Shown piece by piece: positions 42,805 to 54,846 of a stretch of 64,000 nt of DNA (positions within the stretch are counted from its first letter, which is position 1; every line of letters starts with the position of its first letter). The position numbers and the translations under genes were made by a program. The notes under the pieces were generated by a model. That model made no database searches and was not told where the DNA came from. It worked only from the letters and a program-made list of their open reading frames with translations. This DNA comes from Algisphaera sp039180025. GTDB lineage: Bacteria; Planctomycetota; Phycisphaerae; Phycisphaerales; Phycisphaeraceae. The stretch is taken from assembly GCA_039180025.1 (NCBI GenBank), contig JBCDDZ010000003.1, forward strand, positions 1-64,000. The letters are read 5' to 3'.

Positions 42805-44170
42805 GCGGCCGGCCGACGAGTTGCGTGACGCGGCCGAGCACGCGGGGACCGGCCCGGCGGCGGAGGGGCCGGCGGATCCGGAGACGGGAAGCGGCGCGGT
42901 ACCGGGTGGGAACGGGGGCGAGGCTTTGGAGAGCCGGGGGAGCCGGGGGGATGAAGACGGGGGGGATCTTCGGGCGGAGGGAACCTTGCGGCCGCGGCGG
43001 AGCTACCTGGCGGGGGTGGTGCTGCGGACGTTCGGCCGGGCCGGGGCGGTGGTGGGGCTGGCGTGGCTGGGGGTGATCGCGGTGTTCGCGGTGTTTGGGC
43101 CCTGGCTGGCGAGCAGCCACCCGTATCTGTGGAAGGTGCGGACGGAGGACGGGTCGGCGGCGGTGTCGAGCCCACTGGTGGAGCATCTGGGGCCGGCGGA
43201 CGTGACGCTGCTGGTGCTGACGCTGTTGGTGCTGCCGGGGCTGCTGGTGTGGCGGCGGGCGTCGCTGGGCCGGCGGCTGGGGGTGTTGTTGCTGGCGGCC
43301 GTGGTGGTGGGTGTGTCGGCGTGGTGGTTCGTGCAGCCGCCGGCGACGGTGGTGTACGACCGCTACCGCGCGGCTGAGCGGGCGGGGCAGGTTGAGTGGG
43401 TGCTGCGTCCGCCGATCCCTTTCTCGCCGAGCGATCGGCAGCGGGACCGCCCGGAGGCAAAGAACTTGGCACCGTCGTCGACCCACTGGATGGGGACCAC
43501 GGTGGATGGGGAAGACCTGGCGTCGCGGATGATCCACGCGAGTCGTATCGCCCTGGCGGTGGGGTTCATCGCCACGGGGATCGCGGTGGTGATCGGCGTG
43601 CTGCTGGGGGGGCTGATGGGCTATTTTTCCGGCTGGATCGATTTGCTGGGGATGCGGCTGTTGGAGATTTTCGAGGCGATCCCGCAGTTGTATTTGCTGC
43701 TGACGATCGTGGCGTTTATCCAGCGTGGGCCGTACATGCTGTACCTGATGATGGTGATCATCGGGCTGACGAGCTGGACGGGCTACGCCCGGTTCACGCG
43801 GGCCGAGTTCCTCCGGCTGCGGCGATTGGACTACATCACCGCGGCACGGGCGTCGGGGCTGCCGCTGGGCTCGATCCTGCTGCGGCATATGCTGCCCAAC
43901 GGGATCGCGCCGGTGCTGGTGTCGGCGTCGTTCGGGGTGGCCAGCGCGATCTTGTTGGAAGCGTTTCTGAGCTTCCTCGGGCTGGGGCTGGTGGACGAGC
44001 CGTCGTGGGGCCAGATGCTGTCGCAGGCGGTCGGGGCGGGGGGCGGTTTCGTGTGGTGGATCGCGTTGTACCCGGGGCTGGCGATCTTCCTGACCGTGTT
44101 CTCTTACAACCTGATCGGCGAGTCGCTGCGTGACGCGATCGACCCGTATACCCAGAAAAAGGCGGGGTAA
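42797..44170 (+). CDS. Second oligopeptide ABC transporter permease (DppC type), extended
   Basis: The 457-residue protein is longer than DppC (about 300). It has an acidic, glycine-rich cytoplasmic N-terminus of about 65 residues, a first helix (AVVGLAWLGVIAVFAVFGPWLA), and an extra pair of hydrophobic segments (VTLLVLTLLVLPGLLVW and LGVLLLAAVVVGVSAWWFV) inserted before the canonical STHWMGTTVDGEDLASRMIHASRIALAVG. The EAA loop is YITAARASGLPLGSILLRHMLPNG, followed by FLSFLGLGLVDEPSWGQML. The ATGA overlap with the dppB-like gene couples their translation. Confidence 0.92.
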   Translation: MTERPADELRDAAEHAGTGPAAEGPADPETGSGAVPGGNGGEALESRGSRGDEDGGDLRAEGTLRPRRSYLAGVVLRTFGRAGAVVGLAWLGVIAVFAVFGPWLASSHPYLWKVRTEDGSAAVSSPLVEHLGPADVTLLVLTLLVLPGLLVWRRASLGRRLGVLLLAAVVVGVSAWWFVQPPATVVYDRYRAAERAGQVEWVLRPPIPFSPSDRQRDRPEAKNLAPSSTHWMGTTVDGEDLASRMIHASRIALAVGFIATGIAVVIGVLLGGLMGYFSGWIDLLGMRLLEIFEAIPQLYLLLTIVAFIQRGPYMLYLMMVIIGLTSWTGYARFTRAEFLRLRRLDYITAARASGLPLGSILLRHMLPNGIAPVLVSASFGVASAILLEAFLSFLGLGLVDEPSWGQMLSQAVGAGGGFVWWIALYPGLAIFLTVFSYNLIGESLRDAIDPYTQKKAG

Positions 44171-44206
44171 GCCCGCGCGGCCACCGCCGACCGATGGACC
44201 ACCACG

Positions 44207-45337
44207 ATGCACCAGCCGCTTTTGCAGATCGAAGACCTGTCCGTGAGTTTCCCCGGGGCCGGCGGCCGGCGGACCCAGGCGGTGGACGGGGTGAACCTGT
44301 CGGTGTATCCGGGGCAGACGGTGGCGGTGGTCGGCGAATCGGGGTCGGGGAAATCGGTGTCGGCGATGTCGATCCTGCAACTGATCCCGACGCCGCCGGG
44401 CCGGTACGACCGCGGCCGGATCCAATGGCGCGGGGGGCAGGCCGATGGTAAAGCGGCCGCTCAGACGGGGCCCGGCGGGGGAGATGCCGGGCGAGACGGG
44501 GGGGGCGGGGCGGTGGACCTGCTCGGGCGGTCCGAGGCGGAGATGCGGGCGGTGCGGGGGAACCAGATCGCGATGATTTTTCAGGAGCCGATGACCTCGC
44601 TCAACCCGGTGTACACGATCGGGATGCAGATCATGGAGGCGGTCCGGCTGCACCGGCCGGTCCGCCGGGCCGAGGCGGAGGCGATCGCGACCGCGGCGCT
44701 GCGGGACGTGGGCATCGCCGACCCGTCGTCGCGGATGAAGGAGTACCCGCACCAGCTCTCGGGCGGGATGCGGCAGCGGGTGATGATCGCCATGGCGCTG
44801 GCGTGCCAGCCCGAGCTGCTGCTGGCCGACGAGCCCACGACGGCGTTGGACGTGACGATCCAGGCGCAGATCCTCGAGCTGCTGCGCCAGCTCCAGCGGG
44901 AAAAGGGGATGGCGATGCTGCTGATTACCCACGACCTGGGGGTGGTGGCGGAGAACGCCGACGTGGTCGCGGTGATGTTCGCCGGGCGGGTGGTCGAGCT
45001 GGCGAACGTGCGCGAGCTTTTCCAGCAACCGATGCACCCGTACACGCGGGGGCTGCTCAAGTCGATGCCCGTGCTGGGCCGGCGGGTGGACCGGCTGGAC
45101 ACGGTGATGGACGGGGCGACGATCCCCGAGGACTTCCCGGCCGGGTACCGCGTACTGCCTCACGATCCGACGCTCCCCCCGCCGACACGCTACGGCGGGC
45201 CGGACGCGGCGCTGCACGAAATCTCCCCACAGCACTGGGTGCTCTGCACCGCGGAGAACGATCCGGCCCGGGCGACGGCGACCCCGCCGCGGCTGGCTTA
45301 CCTGCGTGACCCCGCGAGCGCGGCTTCGACCAGTTGA
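44207..45337 (+). CDS. Oligopeptide ABC transporter ATP-binding protein (DppD/OppD type)
   Basis: The 376-residue ATPase has Walker A VGESGSGKSVSAMSIL, Q-loop MIFQEPMTSLNP, signature LSGGMRQRVMIAMAL, Walker B LLLADEPTTALDVTIQAQIL and the H-loop ITHDLG. It ends with the oligopeptide-binding C-terminal region (VYTRGLLKSMP-like YTRGLLKSMPVLGRRVDRLDTV). A glycine-rich insertion of about 30 residues (GGQADGKAAAQTGPGGGDAGR) precedes LLGRSEAEMRAVRG. Most such systems use two ATPases (D and F); no DppF is present here, so it may homodimerise or pair with a protein encoded elsewhere. The last 40 nt overlap the convergent gluconokinase gene. Confidence 0.93.
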   Translation: MHQPLLQIEDLSVSFPGAGGRRTQAVDGVNLSVYPGQTVAVVGESGSGKSVSAMSILQLIPTPPGRYDRGRIQWRGGQADGKAAAQTGPGGGDAGRDGGGGAVDLLGRSEAEMRAVRGNQIAMIFQEPMTSLNPVYTIGMQIMEAVRLHRPVRRAEAEAIATAALRDVGIADPSSRMKEYPHQLSGGMRQRVMIAMALACQPELLLADEPTTALDVTIQAQILELLRQLQREKGMAMLLITHDLGVVAENADVVAVMFAGRVVELANVRELFQQPMHPYTRGLLKSMPVLGRRVDRLDTVMDGATIPEDFPAGYRVLPHDPTLPPPTRYGGPDAALHEISPQHWVLCTAENDPARATATPPRLAYLRDPASAASTS

Positions 45338-46038
45338 TCGATCGGCCGCGCGGCGTCGAGCCACCACGCCTCGGCGGGGGAGGGGGGTTCGAGCGTATCG
45401 AGCTGGCTCTGGAGCAGGGCGGGGGGCATGAAATGGTCCCGCTGCCGCATCCGGGACCGCAGGGTTTCCGCCTCGGCGTGCAGATAGAGCCACCGCGGCG
45501 GCGGGTCGAGCCCCTCGGCCAAGCGGTCCCGGTACGCCCGCTTGAGGGCAGAACACGCCAACACCAATCCCCCACCCCCACCCCCGGAAGTTGTCTCGGA
45601 AGTTCTTATGGAATCATCCCCGGGATATTGGGTAAGACCTCCCCCGGTTTTGCCCCTGCCATCGTCTCTGGAATGTTCCCCACAGGCTCCTCCTTGAAGC
45701 GTGCTTGACGCCGCGGGCTTGCCCGTTTCGACATCGGAAAGCGGGGGCTCCGCCGCGTCGATGGGTTGGGTGGTCTCGGATAACGACGCGGCGGCAGCGG
45801 CGGGAGGCGTTGAGGCTGCTGCTCCGCGGAGCAGGCCGTTGAGCCGGGCGAGCCAGGGGGCGCGGTCCTGGTCGGTGAGGGGGACGCCGCGCTTCATCCG
45901 GCGGAGGTTGGCGGGGGGGTGGAAGTCGTCGGCGTCGAGGAATGGGAGGCCCAGGCGCTGCGCGAGTGCCCGGCCGAGGGTGGTCTTCCCGCTGCCGCTG
46001 ACGCCCGCGACGATCCAGTGTTGGGGGTGAGGGGGCAT
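45298..46038 (-). CDS. gntK: Gluconokinase with a large low-complexity insertion
   Basis: GntK phosphorylates gluconate to 6-phosphogluconate. The 246-residue protein has Walker A GVSGSGKTTLGRALA, DADDFHPPANLRRMKRGVPLTDQDRAPWLARLNGLL, then LVLACSALKRAYRDRLAEG, LHAEAETLRSRMRQRDHFMPPALLQSQLDTLEPP. Usual length is 165-175 residues. The excess is a serine/threonine/glycine-rich insertion at about 72-157 placed between the LNGLL helix and the conserved ACSALKR strand. The insertion contains decayed TTCCGGGGG repeats, related to the hisD insertion. It is 36 nt downstream of topA and probably cotranscribed with it; the 3' end overlaps the ATPase gene. Confidence 0.88.
   Translation of the reverse strand: MPPHPQHWIVAGVSGSGKTTLGRALAQRLGLPFLDADDFHPPANLRRMKRGVPLTDQDRAPWLARLNGLLRGAAASTPPAAAAASLSETTQPIDAAEPPLSDVETGKPAASSTLQGGACGEHSRDDGRGKTGGGLTQYPGDDSIRTSETTSGGGGGGLVLACSALKRAYRDRLAEGLDPPPRWLYLHAEAETLRSRMRQRDHFMPPALLQSQLDTLEPPSPAEAWWLDAARPIDQLVEAALAGSRR
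45568..45825. repeat. Repeat-rich insertion within gntK
   Basis: On the + strand it includes CCCCCGGAAG, TCTCGGAAG, TTATGGAATC, CCCCGGGA and TCTGGAATG units (45581-45676), then a CTGCTCCGCGGAGCAG palindrome near 45818-45833. These match the repeat family found in hisD and between genes, in the opposite orientation relative to the gene. Confidence 0.5.
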
Positions 46039-46074
46039 AGGTCAGCCCGGGGGGGCAGGGGGTTGGTCGGTGGG

Positions 46075-48900
46075 TCAGGCCGCGGCGTCGTCCAGGGCGG
46101 GCGCGGGGTCGGCGGAGGCGACGACGGGGTGGTACTCCTCGTCCTCGGTGATGACGTGGCCGGAGGTCGTCTGGATCTCGGGGATCGGGTTGTCTTTGAG
46201 GTGCTGGGTCCAGCGTTTTTCGAGGTCGGCCTGGACGTCCTCTTCGAGCTTGCCGAAGCCGACGCGTCCGCGGCATTTGGGGAACCGGGAGCAGGAGAGC
46301 CAGAGCCCGCGTTTCGAGTCCCGGGTGTAGAGCGTCGCACCGGTTTCGGCCCCGCAGGTCGGGCAGACGATGTCGGTGGTCATCGGCGGGGCTTTGGGGA
46401 GGACGACGTGGCCTTTTTTCGGGTCGAGCTTGAGGATGTACTGGACCTCGGGGTAGTTCGACGAGGCGAGGAACGGGCCGAACCGGCCGGTGCGGCGGAT
46501 CATGGGCCGGCCGTCCTCGGGGCAGAGGACGTCGGTGAGTTCGGGCTCCACCGGGTTGCCCTCTGCGTCGATGGGCGCGGCGTATTTGCAGGGCTCGGGC
46601 ATGGCGTCGCTGAGGGCCTGGAAGGCGGTCTTGTCGTCTTTGGTGAGCTTGGACCAGAGGATTTTTTCCTGGCCGTTCTCGCTGAGGACCTTCGGCCGGG
46701 CCTTGCCTTTGGCCTTGTGGAGCCACCACGGGCCGCCGGACTCTGGCGGGTTGTGCCCCTCGGGTTTGACTTCGGCGGGCGGGACGTTGAAGGCGGTGCA
46801 GGAGAGGAACCGGCCGTTGCGTCCGAAGCGGTACTCGGTCGGGCTGCCGCACTTGGGGCAGGTGTGCGGGGCGGGTTCGCTGGCCGCCTTGGCGTGGGTC
46901 ATGGTTTCGTGCGCACGGTCGAGTTTTTCTTTGAAGGGGTCGTAGAACTCGGTCAGCGTGTCGCGCCAGTCCTTGTTATCGGATTCGATCTCGTCGAGGT
47001 GGGCCTCCATCTCGCGGGTGTAGCCGACGTCCATGATGGTGGGGAAGGCTTCGATGAGCTTGTCGGTGACGACCATGCCCATGTCGGTGGCCTTGAGGCG
47101 TTTGTCGCGGGGCGAGAGGGGCTCGACGTATTTCCGGTCCTGGATGGTGGAGATGATCGCGGCGTAGGTCGACGGCCGGCCGATGCCTTCTTCCTCGAGC
47201 TTTTTCTGGAGCGACGCTTCGGTGAAGCGGGCGGGGGGGCTGGTGAAGTGCTGGGTGGGGTCGAGGTCGAGGGCCGCGAGGGGCTGGTCGTCTTCGAGCC
47301 GGGGGAGCAGGACGTCGTCGGATTTCGGCAGGCCCATGACTTTGAGGAAGCCGTCGAAGACGAGGGTGCGGCCGGTGGCTTTGAAGACGGCGTCGACGGC
47401 GGCGGGTCGGATGAGGATCGACGTCGCGTCCCACTGGGCGGGGGTCATCTGGCAGGCGACGGTGCGCCGCCAGATCAGATCGTAGAGCCGGAACTGCTCG
47501 TCGTTGAGCTTGGTGCGGATCTCGTTGGGGGTGATCGTGACGTCGGTGGGCCGGACGGCCTCGTGGGCTTCCTGGGCGTCTTTGTTCGACGATTTGTAAA
47601 AGTTGGGTTTTTCGGGGAGGTAGTTGTCGCCGTGCTTATGGGCGATGAAGTCGCGGAGGCTGCCGAGGGCTTCCTGCGACAGGTGCGTCGAGTCGGTCCG
47701 CATGTAGGTGATCAGGCCGGTCTGCCCGCGGGCGCCCTTGAGGTCGATGCCTTCGTAGAGCTGTTGGGCGACGCGCATGGTGCGGCGGAGGTTGAACCCC
47801 AGCCGGGTCGAGGCCTGCTGCTGGAGGGTCGAGGTGATAAACGGCGGGGCGGGGCGGGACTGGGTCCGCTTGGTCGCGATGTCGGTGATCGAGAACCCGT
47901 CGGCGGCACCGGGCTGGCCCAGGAAGGTGACCCGGGATCGGGCCGGGCCTTTGGCCTTTTCGTCGTCGGTTTCGACCGCCTGGTCCAGGACGAAGCCCAG
48001 CGCCTCGGCGGCGGCCAGGGCGGTGTCGCGGTCGTCGGCGCGGAACTTCTGGCCGAGGTATTCGGTGAGCTCGGCCTTGATGCAGCCGTGGTCCGACAGC
48101 CAGGCGTTCTGGTCTTTCACGGTCCGGTCGTTTTCGTCTTCGCCGACGCGGACGAAGTCACGCCACGCTCGGCCGAGGAAATCGCCGCGGTCGAGTTCCG
48201 GGGTGAACAGCCCGGTGATCTTCCAGTATTCGTCGGGCAAGAACGCATCGATCTCCCGCTCGCGCTCGACCACCAAACGGGTCGCCACGGATTGCACCCG
48301 GCCCGCCGAGAGCCCCCCGGCGACCTTCTTCCAGAGCAGCGGGCTGACTTGATACCCGACGATCCGGTCTAGGATCCGCCGGGCCTGCTGCGCGTCGACG
48401 CGGTTGATTTCCAGCGGCCGGGGCTTGTCGAAGGCCCGCTGGATCTCTGCCTTGGTGATCGCGTTGAAGACCACCCGCTTGGCCTCCGCGACGGGGTAGT
48501 CCAGCGCGTGGGCGACGTGCCACGCGATCGCTTCGCCCTCGCGGTCCAGGTCGGTGGCGAACCAAACGTCGGCGGCTTTCTTCGCGGCCCGTTTGAGCTC
48601 GCCGACGGTCTTCTTCGAGTCGGCCATGACCTCGTAGGTCGGCTCGAACCGGTTCTCCAGGTCCACTCCGGGAACGGGAGACTTGACCCCTTTAGGGTTC
48701 CGGGGGGGCAGGTCGCGGATGTGGCCGACGCTGGCCATCACGACGTATTCGTTGCCCAGGTACTTATTAATCGTCTTGGCTTTGGTCGGGGATTCGACGA
48801 TGACCAGGTGCTTGCCCTGGGTGTCGGCCGCGGCGGCGTTTCTGGGTGGACGGGGGCTTTTCTTCCGGGTTGTCGAGCCCGCAGGCTTTTTCTTGGCCAT
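46075..48900 (-). CDS. topA: DNA topoisomerase I
   Basis: TopA relaxes negative supercoils by a 5'-phosphotyrosine mechanism. The 941-residue protein starts with a lysine/arginine-rich tail, then the Toprim domain (KHLVIVESPTKAKTINKYLG, ATDLDREGEAIAWHVA), the ILDRIVGYQVSPLLWKKV region, the catalytic tyrosine in GLITYMRTDSTHLS, and RPSTYAAIISTIQDRKYV. The C-terminus has three zinc-ribbon-type repeats: CPKCGSPTEYRFGRNGRFLSC, LCPEDGRPMIRRTGRFGPFLA and CPTCGAETGATLYTRDSKRGLWLSCSRFPKC. The start at 48900 precedes the basic tail; no Shine-Dalgarno is seen. Confidence 0.97.
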   Translation of the reverse strand: MAKKKPAGSTTRKKSPRPPRNAAAADTQGKHLVIVESPTKAKTINKYLGNEYVVMASVGHIRDLPPRNPKGVKSPVPGVDLENRFEPTYEVMADSKKTVGELKRAAKKAADVWFATDLDREGEAIAWHVAHALDYPVAEAKRVVFNAITKAEIQRAFDKPRPLEINRVDAQQARRILDRIVGYQVSPLLWKKVAGGLSAGRVQSVATRLVVEREREIDAFLPDEYWKITGLFTPELDRGDFLGRAWRDFVRVGEDENDRTVKDQNAWLSDHGCIKAELTEYLGQKFRADDRDTALAAAEALGFVLDQAVETDDEKAKGPARSRVTFLGQPGAADGFSITDIATKRTQSRPAPPFITSTLQQQASTRLGFNLRRTMRVAQQLYEGIDLKGARGQTGLITYMRTDSTHLSQEALGSLRDFIAHKHGDNYLPEKPNFYKSSNKDAQEAHEAVRPTDVTITPNEIRTKLNDEQFRLYDLIWRRTVACQMTPAQWDATSILIRPAAVDAVFKATGRTLVFDGFLKVMGLPKSDDVLLPRLEDDQPLAALDLDPTQHFTSPPARFTEASLQKKLEEEGIGRPSTYAAIISTIQDRKYVEPLSPRDKRLKATDMGMVVTDKLIEAFPTIMDVGYTREMEAHLDEIESDNKDWRDTLTEFYDPFKEKLDRAHETMTHAKAASEPAPHTCPKCGSPTEYRFGRNGRFLSCTAFNVPPAEVKPEGHNPPESGGPWWLHKAKGKARPKVLSENGQEKILWSKLTKDDKTAFQALSDAMPEPCKYAAPIDAEGNPVEPELTDVLCPEDGRPMIRRTGRFGPFLASSNYPEVQYILKLDPKKGHVVLPKAPPMTTDIVCPTCGAETGATLYTRDSKRGLWLSCSRFPKCRGRVGFGKLEEDVQADLEKRWTQHLKDNPIPEIQTTSGHVITEDEEYHPVVASADPAPALDDAAA

Positions 48901-49346
48901 AAAAATTCGTTTCACATACGGGCGGCAATGCAATCTTTCCCCCCAGACCTACGGGCGGATTACGCCGGCCGCACCCGGGGGGTTCGTTAAGCCTAGCCGA
49001 GGTTCCCGGCCAGCATCCAATCGACCCGTGAGAGACGTGACACTTGAGCACTCCGGTATCGACTTGTCAAGACGGTTTACTAACTGATGATTTATCAGGG
49101 TTTTGAAAAACCCAAGCGGCTTGCCGCAAGCGGGTTCGACCGATCTGGGGCCGCACCTCGGAGCGGTGCTGGAGACCGACTGGCCGGCGTTTACCGCGGC
49201 GTGGCGGGAGGATTGTGCTCAGCGCTACCGTCCGGCCCAGTGACCGGTCCGGGCGAAACCGGTCGAAGCCTTACCGCCGAACAACGGGGTGCGTATGACC
49301 CACCCGCCTGTGCCCGACGTCGCGCGATACGGCTCGGCCACCCTGT
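48901..49346. other. Intergenic region between topA and miaA with a possible small ORF
   Basis: 446 nt. A 46-codon frame (TTG at 49103, stop at 49243) reads MKNPSGLPQAGSTDLGPHL..., ending DCAQRYRPAQ. It is protein-like in its second half but lacks a Shine-Dalgarno and has an unusual start, so it may be a gene fragment. A GCGGCTTGCCGCAAGCGG sequence at 49116-49133, related to the dispersed hairpin repeat, lies at its beginning. Confidence 0.35.
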
Positions 49347-50402
49347 TTAGCGATCCGGTGCATGCAGGTTTGCCAGGGCCGTAGCGAGCGGGGCTTGTTT
49401 TTCTGTGGTGGGCAGGTCGATCCAGTGGACGCCGCGGAAGCGTTTGAGCCAGGTGCGCTGCTGCTTGGCGAAGCGGCGGGTGAGGATCTTGGTGCGCTCG
49501 AACGCGTCGCCGAGGTTTTGGATCAGCGGGTCGGCGGCCTCCGGGAATGCGCGGGGGTAGGTCGCGGCTAACACCTGCTTGTAGCCGAGCGCTTCGGCGG
49601 CCTGTGTGCCCGGGACGAGGCGCCCGGTTTCGACCAGCCGGCGGACCTCGTCGGGCAGGGATTCGCCGTGGATGCACACGTCCCGGGCCAGCTCCGGGGC
49701 GACCCGTTCGGGGTAGAACATCGCTTTGACGCGGAGGTTGATCCGTGGGTTGAGGTCGTCGACGGCCCAGCGGAGGCCGAGCAGGACCGGGGCGTGGCGG
49801 TAGGCCGCGGGCGGGGTGTTGGCCCACTCTTTTTGCAGGGTGCTGATGGGCCGACCGGTCAGGTGGAAGACTTCGAGGGCGCGGGTCAGGCGCTGCCGAT
49901 CCGCGGGGGCGATCCGGGCGGCGGCGGGGGGGTCGATCTGCTGGAGGCGGGCGTGCAGCTCGTCGCCGGGCAGGCCGGCCAAGGTTTCCCGGAACGCGGC
50001 GTCCTGCCCGGGGCCGTCGAACAACCCTTCGAGCAGGGCTTTGAGATAGAGGTTGGTGCCGCCGACGATGACGGGGGTTTGGCCGTCCGCGAGCGTCTGT
50101 TCGATCAGGCGGTCGGCCCGGCGGAGCCAGTCGTGTACGGTGAAGCGCTCGGTCGGTTCGACGATGTCGATCAGGTAATGCGGCACGCGGTCGCGCAGCG
50201 TGGGGGGGGGCTTGGCGGTGCCCGCGTCGAGGTGGCGGTAGACCTGCATCGAGTCGGCCCCGAGGACCGGGCCGTTACACTGGGCCGCGAGGGCCGCGGC
50301 GAGGTCGGACTTGCCCCCCGCGGTCGGGCCGAGAATGACCACCGGCCGGCGGGGGCCGGGCGTGCGGGGCGGGGCGGTAGAGGGGGGCGGGCAGGCGGAC
50401 AT
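49347..50402 (-). CDS. miaA: tRNA dimethylallyltransferase
   Basis: MiaA adds an isopentenyl group to A37 of tRNAs reading UNN codons. The 351-residue protein has a P-loop PVVILGPTAGGKSDLAAALA, NGPVLGADSMQVYRHLDAGTAKP, PHYLIDIVEPTERFTVHDW, VIVGGTNLYLKALLEGLFDGP and the DPPAAARIAPADRQRLTRALEVFHLTGRPIS motif, followed by the family C-terminus with LGYKQVL. ATG 50402 was chosen; the GTG at 50426 would overlap the divergent gene. A TACAAT hexamer lies 11 nt upstream. Confidence 0.95.
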   Translation of the reverse strand: MSACPPPSTAPPRTPGPRRPVVILGPTAGGKSDLAAALAAQCNGPVLGADSMQVYRHLDAGTAKPPPTLRDRVPHYLIDIVEPTERFTVHDWLRRADRLIEQTLADGQTPVIVGGTNLYLKALLEGLFDGPGQDAAFRETLAGLPGDELHARLQQIDPPAAARIAPADRQRLTRALEVFHLTGRPISTLQKEWANTPPAAYRHAPVLLGLRWAVDDLNPRINLRVKAMFYPERVAPELARDVCIHGESLPDEVRRLVETGRLVPGTQAAEALGYKQVLAATYPRAFPEAADPLIQNLGDAFERTKILTRRFAKQQRTWLKRFRGVHWIDLPTTEKQAPLATALANLHAPDR

Positions 50403-50418
50403 GCGGAAGAAGGATTGT

Positions 50419-51027
50419 ATGGACACGGTACCGAAGATCGAATCCTGGACGGCGGGCCAGATGGCCGAGGCAGACTTCTACGCCGCGTGCGTGCTGCACC
50501 ACCGGGCGTTCCCGAAAGACGGGCGGACGCTCGAGGCGGTGATGGAAAAGAAGCGGCCGGTGTGGCGGGGCCGGGGCAACGACCCGGCGTCGGTGGTGCC
50601 GGGCCCGCTGGGATCGGCCGACGCGCCGCGGCGCTTCGCCGTGCGCGACGCCGAGGGGCGCTGGCTGGCCAACGCCGCCACGCTCAGCCGCGAGATCAAT
50701 ACCCCCCGGGGCCCGCGATTCGTCTACGGCCTGCTCGACGTGGCCACCGCGCCCGAGGCCCGCGGTCTGGGCCTGGGCGTTCACGTCGTCCGCGCCGTGT
50801 TCGACCGGGTCCGCCAGCACCCCGGGTCGGTCAGCCTCTTCCAGACCGGGCCGGCGAAAGGCTTCTACGAAAAGCTCGGCGCCCGGGTCGTGACCAACCG
50901 CTTTGTCAATTCCGCTCACCCCACCGAACCCGACGCCAACCCCTTCACCGACCAGGCCGTCATGCTCTACCCCGCCGACGCCGATTGGCCCGCCGGGCAG
51001 GTCGATCTGCTCGGCCCGGGTTACTGA
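50419..51027 (+). CDS. GNAT-family acetyltransferase-like protein
   Basis: The 202-residue protein has the GNAT fold: WTAGQMAEADFYAACVLHHRAFP, RRFAVRDAEGRWLANAATLSR (central strands), VYGLLDVATAPEARGLGLGVHVVRAVFDRV (acetyl-CoA-binding motif A, with RGLGLG) and FYEKLGARVVTNRFVNS at the C-terminal motif. Start chosen at 50419 because AGAAGGA lies 5 nt upstream; an ATG at 50401 is also in frame. It is divergent from miaA with only 16 nt between start codons. Substrate unknown. Confidence 0.85.
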   Translation: MDTVPKIESWTAGQMAEADFYAACVLHHRAFPKDGRTLEAVMEKKRPVWRGRGNDPASVVPGPLGSADAPRRFAVRDAEGRWLANAATLSREINTPRGPRFVYGLLDVATAPEARGLGLGVHVVRAVFDRVRQHPGSVSLFQTGPAKGFYEKLGARVVTNRFVNSAHPTEPDANPFTDQAVMLYPADADWPAGQVDLLGPGY

Positions 51028-51120
51028 CCCGCTGCCGTGCCCCCGCGCCCCGGTGCTCAAACCCTGCGGGCTTCGTGCTACTATTGCATGGATTGCCTTG
51101 AAACCCCGCGAAGGACCCCC

Positions 51121-53973
<2,853 letters not shown>

Positions 53974-54846
53974 CCACTGCTCTTGGATTTTTTACTGAAA
54001 CGATGGGCTCGCATAAAGCTACCGCCCAAACAGGCGAATCGTGAGGTGATTGCGATTATCGAACCGACGACTTTCGCGGACCTTCATGGTTCGCTATATC
54101 TCACCGAACCTACGAGCTTGACTGCTGTGGTGGAGCGGGCGGGGGGTACTCAAACCTCCAGGCCAAGCCAAGGATGATTCAGAGCGCCGAAACTGCGAGC
54201 GTGCATCAAGTTTGTTTTCTTGGCTCGACAATTAACAAGCAGACATCATGGTGTTGCAAGATCGCCGGGTGAATGGGGCTGACGATGGCGTGGACGTGGC
54301 GATGCTCGGGACGCCACCCTGCCGGGGGACTCTCGGGGTCGGGCTAGGCATCATTGGTCGGGGGTTGGACGGCCCGCGGACGCTGGGTCCGCAGACTTGT
54401 TCGCGTGACGCCGGCCACGGCGCGGCGGGCGGGAGGCGTCGGCTCGCGCTTTGACAGATTGCGGATCGGGGCTGGGTTTCCGACGTGCGGGTTTTATTAC
54501 GAAGCCGCGGAGACGCCAAGGAAGGCCAAGGGGGGCAGAAGGGCAGGGCCAAAAGGGGTTGGAGTGGGGATAAGAGGGGGGAGTGCGAAGACGGGCTAGA
54601 GGGGTGCGATAGAGAGCCTCCGTCTGGGGAAGGCCTTGAGTTTTACGCCCATCAACCTGCGTCAACGACGCGAAACGCCGCCGGGCGGCAGGTCCAAGAA
54701 GTAAATAAAAAGTGAACCCATGGCCCGCCGCACCGACCGCCCCGGCAGCCTGCCGAGGCTTCACGTTATGATCTCTGTTTCATCATGCTCGGCGCTCGGT
54801 GCCGCGGCGTCCCACCGTATTTCGTCTCTTTCGGATACCACGCAAC
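53974..54846. other. Intergenic region between acnA and galE
   Basis: About 870 nt. The first 260 nt are less GC-rich than the surroundings and contain a 64-codon frame (TTG 53983 to 54177) without a Shine-Dalgarno. 54510-54600 is strongly purine-rich, with runs of AAGG and GGGG. No recognisable gene, RNA or mobile element was found; the lower-GC part could be a relic of transferred DNA. Confidence 0.5.

Noticed and set aside
53983..54177. 64-codon frame after acnA
   Set aside because: TTG start, no Shine-Dalgarno, no terminator and no recognisable features; kept only as part of the intergenic description.
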